Positions 55,407 through 64,000 of a DNA stretch of 64,000 nucleotides are shown here, piece by piece (position 1 is the stretch's first letter; each line of letters opens with the position of its first letter). Source of the stretch: Drosophila pseudoobscura (Eukaryota; Arthropoda; Insecta; Diptera; Drosophilidae); NCBI RefSeq assembly GCF_009870125.1, contig NC_046683.1:17183001-17247000 (forward strand), given 5' to 3'. The translations under genes were made by a program, and so were the position numbers. Under the pieces are notes generated by a model, which did no database searches, was not told where the DNA came from, and saw only the letters and a program-made list of their open reading frames with translations.

Positions 55407-57765
55407 GCCTTGAAAAATCTGCAGGAGTTTTCAAAGGAAAATAAATACATATTTTAACGCGCTTCGGCCAACAAGTCACAACATAGAACACCAACTCACT
55501 CTGCCTCATACATACGCAGCACACAATCATGTGAAAGAGTGAAGAAACCAAAAAACACACGGTATCTACTCACAAATAACAAAATATTAAATAATATTTT
55601 ACTTCTTTAATTACTTTTTCTTAGATAAAACTTTCAAAGAGCGAGAGAGCCAAACCAAAACTAGGGATGTTATTCAAAGTAATACCCAATGGTCTACAAT
55701 GGGTTAATGTGCCTTGTCCACGATTGGAAATCATATTCCTCGATATTCGGTTCAATATTGCTAGCTAAATAAGACCCTCAGTCCTGAAGACATATTTTTA
55801 TCCAAATGATAGATCAATTTTCCACAAGATATGATAATGTTATGTACTCCCTTTTATTGCATTTTTCTAAAAAAGGTTAAGCAAATAAAGTCAAAGCACG
55901 AAACGTAAGTGGGTACGGAATGAAACGTAAGTGTATATGGAATGTTACGTCATTGTTGATGGTCAACAGGTATCCGCTATGAGTGTGGACATTTTAATAC
56001 CCTATTTAAATGAATTGATATTAAAATTCTGTTATCCAAGCTGATTTGAAACGAAACTAATAGACCCTGAATACGGGTGGTGCGCGCCAAAGCGAATTTA
56101 TTTAAAATTGAATTTGTGTCAAGTATATGAAAGCATATAAAATAGATTTGTGAGATTTATTATATATACCATTATATACCGATATATCGTAAATATACCT
56201 TTGCTCAATATTGACGTCAAAATATACCGAAAGGTATATAATATACCGTAAATGGTTTTGCGTTCCTTCAAGTCCACCCGCTGGGCTAAGGGACGAGAAG
56301 GTATGGACAACAGGCAAAATGGCTTAGAAAATGCAACGCATGGATAGGTAAACACCACCCCCTTTGCCCCACATACCATGAAGATTATAAAAATGCTTTA
56401 ATATGCATGGCAGATTGCTGATCAAACATGGCGAGGTGAGGTATATACGAGTGTAATTTTGCTTGGCTGTTTTTGTCTGTTGTCCATACCTTTCCATAGA
56501 CAGGTTGCAGAAATAAGCCGAATTATACCAATGAAAAAACGAACTTATCCCACTTAACGCCCCTCTATTATAACCGGTGAACAAGTTGAGTTAAGAGGCG
56601 GAAAATAATACTTTTTGTATTTCAATAGCCACTGGTCGACATGGGTTAACCTTTCTCTGATCAGCTAAATTGTTTGTCGACAAAATCAGGGATGATATTC
56701 GTACGGAACCGATAAAAACTTTATTCGACAAACAATTTTGCAGGAGTTTAGCAAACGAATACTCAGATTCGAAAAACGTCATACCAATTAATATTTCAAA
56801 AGCAACAAATGATATTTCGACGAAAATGAAGGGAGGAAAGTGAAAAAGTGCCAGTCGGCTAAAAAAATGCAATAACGAAGACAAATTTAATCCCATTAAA
56901 GCAATCGAATGAATAGTTTACTTATTTTATACCCGGTATTCGCTCTATTAATATGCACGGAGATCAAAAACATGATAATTTTCTAGCAATTGCTGTGGCC
57001 TCTCCTTGCATTGTCGTTCTTCAAATTCAAGTTTGAATTTTTAACTGATTTTTTTGTAATAGAACCCCATAACAGTGTTCTGGATCATGTGCACCTGGTC
57101 ACACTCTACGTGGAGAAGCATATATTTGACAAATTTTGTCGGCAAAAAAAGTTATTTAACCTGAGCACTAGGCTATACGAATGCAATCCGTTCGAATAAA
57201 TTTGGGAAAGAAAAATTTGAGTAAGAGAAATTAAAAAAAAAATAAGTTCTTTTATTTACCTTCAAAAAATAAAAATTGGCAGTTTGATGATATTAATGCA
57301 GTATACCATGATATACCGTAAAATACCTTGTTGAGATCAAGGTATATTACCATACATAGTTCCACAATTTTGTGAGACTGGTATATTTGATTAATTTTGT
57401 GGTATATTTTCGATATATATATATTAATATATATATTACAGTAACAGGCTAAAATCTAATAGTATCAAAAAAAACTTAGGCAATGCTCAAACGACTACCA
57501 TTTCCCAATGCGCTGGTTTCTAAAAATATTAATAACAATTTGGTTTGTTTTTCATCTAATGCAGCTAAATTAAATTTAAATTGTATTTAATTATTTTTGA
57601 CATGACATGAGTGACACGCAGGGTTGCATTGGATTATTTTCGACTTCTGGTGTCCACCACGAGTACTAAAATTTTTCAACATACTTCTGGCCTTGTCGTT
57701 CGCGCAGCTATCACCTTTGGCAGGGGAAATGCCTGCTTGGCCAGGCAAAGTGCAAGCGAGATGAG
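55407..57765. other. Repeat-rich spacer upstream of wacky
   Basis: It contains inverted-orientation members of the GGTATATTT-rich repeat family (56110-56255 and about 57290-57420) and AT-rich DNA. A short open frame at 56990-57199 ends in a protein-like tail but cannot be assigned. No gene is supported. Confidence 0.5.
56110..56255 (-). repeat. GGTATATTT-rich dispersed repeat, inverted copy
   Basis: In reverse complement this matches 3240-3340 (ATTGAGC, GGTATATTTACG, TATATCGGTATATAATGGTA, CAAATCTATT). Confidence 0.65.
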
Positions 57766-57815
57766 TATATAAGCTGATTTGTCAAACTCAACACAGCCGT
57801 GCCGACGAACAGACC
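57766..57815 (+). promoter_or_regulatory. Candidate core promoter of wacky
   Basis: TATATAAG lies at 57766-57773. A TCA initiator with A at 57784 has a DPE-like AGACC (57811-57815) at exactly +28. The TATA box would instead favour a start near 57796. A donor-like GTAAGC at 57971 and an acceptor-like TTATTTCAG ending at about 58182 suggest a 5' UTR intron before the ATG at 58648. Confidence 0.4.
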
Positions 57816-58647
57816 GCACAAAGCGTAATGTAAAAGAATTGAAAAAAATCATCAAGTATAGAGGCCAAACCAAACGCAGCAGTCGGGGGCGAATTATAAA
57901 GTAATTTATATTCTTAGCAACTAAATGCACCGTGTAATGCGTTGTGCATGCGAGCGGTAAGCAAATTGCGGTAAGCTAATTAGACCAGAGGCGACCCCAA
58001 AGAAGCGAAGAAAAATACGAAGAAGCGACAACGGCACTCACACCCATACACACACAAACACATATGCGAGCGCACTTACCATCCAGTGAAAAAAGTGCAA
58101 GCCGCTATGCATTCTTCCAAATAAAATTAACCATTTTCCCAGGAATAAAACAGAAATAGCTGATGTTGGTTCTGTTATTTCAGGAGGCAAAAATTAAAGC
58201 CGATAAACGGCTTCTAAACGGCGAAACACACACGCACACGCCCGCGTTGAGAGAGCCCCCAACACACTAACGTACACACACATATATATGTACATCTACA
58301 CTACTACAAGCGTGTGCCTTGGCAGGTGAGAAGGAGGCGGCAAAGCCCCGAAAAAGAAACATTAGCCGCCACAAAAGACAGCAGCAGGCGAAGCAAAACA
58401 AAAGGCAAGGAAAGCCGAAGGAAGTACCCAAGGACCGAGGCCGGAACCCATCCATAATTAGACCCAGTTTGGCGACAGAAAGAAAAGGTTCCACACAGTT
58501 GATGCCAACAGCATTGTCACACTGAGCGCAGGAGCAGGTGTAGCAGTAGCAGCTGGAGGAGCACTACGCTGCCATTGGAGCGGGATTGGAGGCACCACCA
58601 ACAACAATCACAATAGAAGCAGCGTATTTGGCGAAAATTTTGCATTG

Positions 58648-61600
58648 ATGGTAATGCATGCTAGAAAACCGCAGCGTATGAACGATGGGTACGATTTCCA
58701 ATAACACTAACACCCACACACAGAGACAAACACACACACACACACATTGGCAAATGCAACTGCACATGCAGGCTGGTAACACAGGAACAGACACACACAT
58801 GCGTAGTGGCAAACCCATAATTGAATATTTTTTGTTTACGTTCTGTGTGGCAATGCACGTAGCGGCCCCCTCCCTCATCCATCTCGTACCGTCCGTACCA
58901 ATACTTGGGGTCATTCATCGATTTCATATTGTTATGATTTTTGGCCATACAACAAATAATTTCATTCATTTTTAAGTGAAGTTTAGTTGTAATTTATCGC
59001 CCATTCTTCATTCTCCAGTTGTTCGTGTGTGTTTTGGATTTTCACCACACGCTAGCTGCCTCTCGCTCGCACCGGCTCAGCTGGCTGTCATACGAAAAAG
59101 AGATTCCTATTCACATTTACCGTTTTGCATTTGCCATTTACCTTTAGTTCTTTTTGTTATGTTTATGTGTTGCTTATTCCTATTTATTTAACTTTTGAAC
59201 GTTTGTGAGTTCGCAAAAAACGCAATGACGCGATAAAAAGAATGGATGTAGAAAAATCATTAAGAGAATTTAGTGTGGTTTTTGTGTGTGTGTAGAGTTT
59301 TTTACATAAAATTCATCAGTTATGGTATATCAACTAATCCTTATATATCCTCTCTTTATCTTTAATTCTACAGGTACTTTGAGAAGCATACCAGTCACAC
59401 TTCCTACCAGGTGAGCAGACAGTTCCCGTGTCTTGAGAATACAGCTGAAAAACCAAATACAAACTAAATCCAAATTATCCAAACAAACGAAAAACCAACT
59501 ACAACAAAATACAAAAAATAGTACTACTCGTAATACTAATCAAACCCCCGCCCGCCCCCTGATGTATATTTTTGTATCGTATTTTGAGATTCGGTTGCTT
59601 GACTATTTTGCATTTGTTTTTGTTTTGTTTTTTTCGCTTTGTAGGCTAGTGTTAACAAGTAGTTTTTTAGTGGTCATGTGTGTGTATATATGTATATAGA
59701 GCCAAAAAGCCAATGCAAATCCATCCAGTTCTCATCCCAGTTTTTTTTATGTAGAAGCCCCCCCAAACCCGCCGAATATCTAATTTTTGCGTTGATAAAT
59801 GGTTTGATTTTTAGACAACATAAACCCAAAATTCGATTTCCTTGATTTATCGATGTGTGTGTCCTCCCACGTGTCTGTGTGTACCTATCTGTGTGTCAGT
59901 GTGTCTGTGTGCGTGTGCGTGTGCATCCAAATGTGAAGAAACACTAGCCCTATCCACCAGACACCTCTGAAACCCTTAAGCCCCCCCCTCCACACACCAT
60001 CCATTCTAGAACTGACAAAAACCGTTTCATTTTAACCCATTGGGAACACGCGGCATTGCAGCCAACCGAACTGATATTGAAATTGAGAAACGAATCTATA
60101 TAGCATACAAAAACATATACCGTATAGCAAGAACTATTAACGAAACTGGAAAGCGCCTAGAAAATATACTACTTCGAAACTAAAAGCAAAAAACAAAACG
60201 CCAAATCATATATACATATATATATATATATATATTTACTGCAAATTTTTAAACTAAAAACCGAACGGAATAATACAAAAAAACAAAAAGAAAAAGAAAA
60301 CAAACAAAAAAATGAACAAAATATCCTACGAAAAATTTAGCGCCATAAAATATTAATCTGAAAATATATCAAACGGAAAACAGAAATATGTACCAAACAA
60401 AAGCCGGAGAAATGCTTTAAGCCGAGATCTAAAAATATTCTATAGAAGTTATTATTAAACAATTATACAAATCGAATATTTCCATTTATTAAACTATTAA
60501 AAATATACATATTTATACATTATATATATGTATATAGATTGGTATATATATATCTATATATATATATATATACGACTACTAGAAGCAATAATTAAAACGC
60601 ACAACAAATACTAAGAGCTGCCTAAACCAAATCTTAATCAAATCAGTAGCCTTAAAAAAAAGCAAATAGCAACTATTAAGGAGAGGAAAATGGAAAGCAA
60701 AACAAAAAAGAAACTATCAACAAAATAGCAACAAAATACACGAACGTGCCTCAAACAAAACAAAAGAAACAATCAATTGAAACAACCGCAACAAACATAC
60801 CGAAACAAAAACCAAAGGAGAAAAGAACGAGAACAAGAAAGGAAAGGACAAAAAAGGAGAAGGAACAGCAAGAGGAGGAGCGGAAAACCGGAAAGACGAC
60901 GGAAAGCAGAGCTTACTCTGCGGTTTTAAAAATCCAAAGTTTATACAAGAAATCCAACAACATTGATATCCTAATCAGCTTTAGGACGAGGACCAGGACG
61001 AGGATCAGGATCAGGCGGCCCCTGGGCAGGAGGAGCAGCAAGTCATCGATGAGGGGCAACAGCAGCAGCAGCAGCAGCGGCAACCACAGCAGCATCAACA
61101 GCAACAGCAACAACAACAACAACAACAACAGCTGCAGCAGCAACAACAACAACAACAGCAACAACATGGCCGTTGATTTGTCTCTCTCGGTGGCAGCGGC
61201 AGCGAACTGCAGCAGCAACAGCGTCAGCGGCAGCAGCAGCAGCAGCAAGAGCGCCGTCGCAGCAGCAGCATTGACGTCGATGTCTACGTCAGCTGTTGGC
61301 TTCTGCCGCCTAGATGTAAGTAAAAGCGAGACAGACAGAGGATAGAGAGAGAAGAGAGAGTGGGAGTAAGAAGGAGAGGCAGGATTAAACGGGATAATAT
61401 ACGTAGCAGAAGCAGAAGCATCAGCGGCAACGGCAGCGGCAGCGGCAGAAGCAAGCAAAGAAGAAGGAGCCAGCAACAGCAGACGCATCCATCAAAACCA
61501 ACCAAAAAAAAAAACAAAAAAGAATTCCCATAAAAATATTTTACCAAAAAACAAAACAAAATTCGTATGAATTTTTATAATTTCCCCGCAAATTAAGTTT

Positions 61601-64000
61601 CGTTTACCATTTCGTTCCGTTCCTTCGTTCCAGTTTCGTTCGCTCCTACGTTTGTTCGTTATTTTTACCGTTACGTTTTCAGTGCAAAAGAATTCGAAAA
61701 GAAAATTTGCAAACCAAAAAAAAAAAAAACGAAACAAATTGTAACCACAACAAAATTGCATATAATTTTAAATACAAATCTAATATAATATTCTCTCATT
61801 TCCTTTTTCGTTTATATATATATACATTGGCATATTGGCATTTTATTTATTCGCTCACAAGACAAACAAAAACACAAATTGGCAATAATAGTAGATGCAT
61901 TTTTCTCTTGCATTCCGTTTCTCCATACCCTCGTATTATTTTGTCACTATATCTATATATATTTTATAAGACTATTAGTTGAACCATTGCGTAGAATTTA
62001 GTTATTTTTGACAACTAACCGAAGTACTTGCCCCCCGTCCCCCCACGCAGCAAAGCCGCAACCGTAACCATATAGCCATGACTTAATAATTAATAATTAA
62101 CCAACTAACCAACTAACCAAAAGACAAAACGTAATCAGAGCAGAGCATTAGTGCATCCGCATCCATCCGCAGCTTTTTAGAGACCCACAATAACAATCTA
62201 TATATGACAAATGTACTTCTTCTACTCTCCCACACACTCCCGTCTCCCGTCTCCATACTCTACCGCACTCTCCAGAGCTCAAAGTACAGCAGTTCAAAGC
62301 GCGACTATGAACGTGATCGTTCCTCCAATTATCGCGATCGCGACCTCTCGCCGGGTGGCAGTGGCGGCGGCGGTGGAGGCGGCGGCGGCGGCACCGGTGG
62401 AGGTGGTGGCAGCAGCAGCGGCAATGGCGGCAGCGGCGGCCCACTAAACAATGGCAACAGCTATCGCTCCCAATCGCCCGACATCGATTCCCCCTCATCG
62501 AGATCACACGATCTGCGGGATCGGAACGATCATCGGGGCAGCGGCAGCGGTGGCGGCGGCAACGGCGGTGGTGGCGGCAGTGGTCGTGGCGGTAGCAACG
62601 AGCGATACAGCTTCATACAAAAGATGCGCGATCGGGATCGTGATGTCTACAAGAAGGATAAATATTCCGGTAAGTGATCGGACCGGCTGCACGGCTACAC
62701 ATCCTTACAAGCCACATATTTTCTCCTGACCGCATCTTTCCGATTCAGATAAAAGAGATCGACGTGGCAACGATCGGGACTCGGAATCGTATCGCACTAA
62801 TCATGACAGGGATCGTCGTGGCGGTGGCGGTGGCAGCGGTGCCAGCAAACTTTGCTCCTCCCGCGAGAACGACAAGCGTTCCGGCTCTGATGATCGCGAT
62901 CGGGAGAGAGATCGTGATTTGCGCGATATGCGCGACAAGCGAGATCGTGGCTCTGATCGGGACAGGGATATGTACAAGAAGGATAAGTATGCAGGTGAGT
63001 GGCACTTAATCCTTCTTTTGCTCGTATAATCATTCAATATACTCTTCTCTTCCTCTCCAGACAAGCGCGATCGCAGCGACAGGGGCGAGCGTACGGCGCG
63101 CTATGGCGACTGGAGTGAGCATGTCAGCTCGTCGGGTGAGTGGAATGGGATGGAGCCATCTTCGGTTGATGACCGGCTAATCCGTGTTCTCTCTATTTCT
63201 CTTGCAGGAAAAATGTATTATTACAACTGCAAAACGGAAATTTCTCAGTGGGAGAAGCCAAAGGAATGGGTGGACAGAGAAAGGTAAGCATCATCTCTCT
63301 GGCAATCAAACCCTTTTATTCATGTATTGTGTGTTTTCGTAGGAATTTGCCGCGTGATCAGCATAGGGAGAAGGACTATCGCGACAAGGAACGTGACCGA
63401 GATCGCGATGATCGCTTCAGCAGGTCGAGTAAGTCTCTGGGGAACATCCATTTCCATAAGCAGATTTTTTAGATGGCTCTTCTCTCTCTCCTACAGCATA
63501 CAAACATTCCAATTCTTCGCGGGATAATACACGACTGAGATGGAGCTACAATGATGACGTGGGCCCGCCGAGTCATCGGAGACGTTTAGATGGTATGTTT
63601 GGCCCCGAAACTTAATGCAGGATTACGTTTCTCATGCAAGTCTCTGACCAAACAACAGGTCGACATAACGAGAATGCTGATATGGATATTAGCGGAGATT
63701 CGACGCCCACCTCAGAGGCCAGCTATTCCTTGAGCGGCACCCCCACCACGCATGGCGGCACCGGGATGAGTGGAGGAGGAGGCGGCGGCGGTGGCGGCAA
63801 CGGCAGCAATGCCGCAATGGATCAACCCATGGGTAATGCACTGCCTCGCCTGGCGTCACATCCGAATACCGGGAGCTCCTCGGGAGCTGGAGGAGCGCCA
63901 ATGGGAGGAGCAGCGGCAGCAGCAGCGGCAGCGGCTGCGATGCACTACAGCGGTGGTGGGCCTGGCGGCGGGGGACCCGTAACCGGTGCCACCATGTTGC
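58648..64000 (+). CDS. wcy: wacky (WAC orthologue, WW-domain adaptor), 3' part beyond right edge
   Basis: Nine coding exons are visible: 58648-58688, 59374-59410, 62276-62669, 62749-62994, 63061-63135, 63208-63283, 63343-63428, 63497-63592 and 63659 to the edge, all GT-AG and in frame. The start [14 protein letters not shown] matches the N-terminus of vertebrate WAC. Then come [12 protein letters not shown], a long Arg/Asp/Ser/Gly-rich tract with two YKKDKYS/A repeats, and a single WW domain ([20 protein letters not shown], then SQWEKPKEW) with both Trp residues. An RD-rich segment and Gly/Ala-rich low complexity lead off the edge. Known: WAC/Wacky recruits the Bre1 (RNF20/40) ligase to RNA polymerase II for H2B ubiquitination, and supports TOR complex 1 assembly. 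The C-terminal coiled coil is not in view. Intron 2 (2.9 kb) holds a possible alternative first exon. Confidence 0.9.
58722..58746. repeat. (CA)n microsatellite
   Basis: CA tract in intron 1 of wacky. Confidence 0.75.
61048..61166. repeat. CAG/CAA trinucleotide tract
   Basis: More than 30 CAR-type triplets, directly 5' of the ATG of the candidate alternative wacky exon. Confidence 0.85.
61166..61315 (+). CDS. Candidate alternative first coding exon of wacky
   Basis: An ATG in good context (AACATGG) opens 50 codons rich in Ser/Ala (starting [14 protein letters not shown]) and ends GAT/GTAAGTAA, a strong donor in phase 0. This is the phase needed to join wacky exon 3 at 62276, which normally follows exon 2 in phase 0. 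The frame is open upstream to 60746. It may instead be intronic simple sequence, since all nearby frames are rich in CAG triplets. Confidence 0.35.

Noticed and set aside
56990-57199. 69-codon plus frame with a protein-like C-terminal half
   Set aside because: No upstream exon or promoter found; cannot be separated from chance in AT-rich DNA.
60746-61165. Upstream part of the 199-codon plus frame in wacky intron 2 as an independent gene
   Set aside because: Lys/Glu-rich AT-type sequence without a plausible start or homology; only the 3' part with ATG and donor is kept as an alternative-exon candidate.
60913-61488. 191-codon minus frame rich in Leu
   Set aside because: Poly-Leu from the antisense of CAG repeats.

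Overview
This is nuclear DNA of a fly. Short introns with consensus GT-AG sites, housekeeping promoter words (DRE TATCGATA, Ohler motif 1 YGGTCACACTR, motif 6) and the gene set (mxc, Larp7, amx, Rabl3, Arpc3, CG8945-type, wacky/WAC) point to Drosophila. Several of these genes are X-linked in D. melanogaster as far as I recall, but lie in separate bands there, so I infer Muller element A of a species rearranged relative to melanogaster, probably the obscura group. Species and X linkage are inference.

Region 1 (1-13.9 kb) is gene-dense. It holds mxc/NPAT (minus, 3' end off the left edge), Larp7 (plus), the TM2 protein almondex (minus), a hAT transposase relic, a DXO/Rai1 decapping nuclease (plus), RABL3 GTPase (minus), an orphan exon pair divergent from RABL3, Arp2/3 subunit 3 (plus) and an SLC36-type amino-acid transporter (minus). 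Larp7 and the DXO gene start just downstream of two copies of the same ~170 bp repeat, each followed by a motif 1 core element.

Region 2 (13.9-31.6 kb) holds a second SLC36 paralogue on the minus strand. Its first coding exon (31478-31608) is about 11 kb from the second. That intron carries a complete, apparently very young Ty3/gypsy-type LTR retrotransposon (20860-30492) in the same orientation as the host gene. The element has 1865 bp LTRs with one difference seen, a 4 bp ATAT target duplication, a Gag with an N-terminal RING-H2 finger, and a canonical A AAA AAC -1 frameshift site leading into an intact Pol.

Region 3 (31.6-43.6 kb) is about 12 kb without a supportable gene. It contains simple repeats, two local tandem duplications and copies of a short dispersed motif.

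Region 4 (43.6-53.1 kb) is a six-exon M14 carboxypeptidase-like gene (1496 aa) with a huge low-complexity N-terminus and replaced catalytic residues (a probable pseudoenzyme). Its 4.1 kb third intron hosts a complete two-exon antisense gene and a DINE-1-like repeat.

Region 5 (53.1-64 kb) has a small unrecognised minus-strand gene (54.7-55.4 kb), repeat-rich intergenic DNA, and the 5' half of wacky/WAC (plus), which runs off the right edge. The most unusual items are the RING-bearing Gag, the pseudo-carboxypeptidase with its nested gene, and the promoter-associated repeat.
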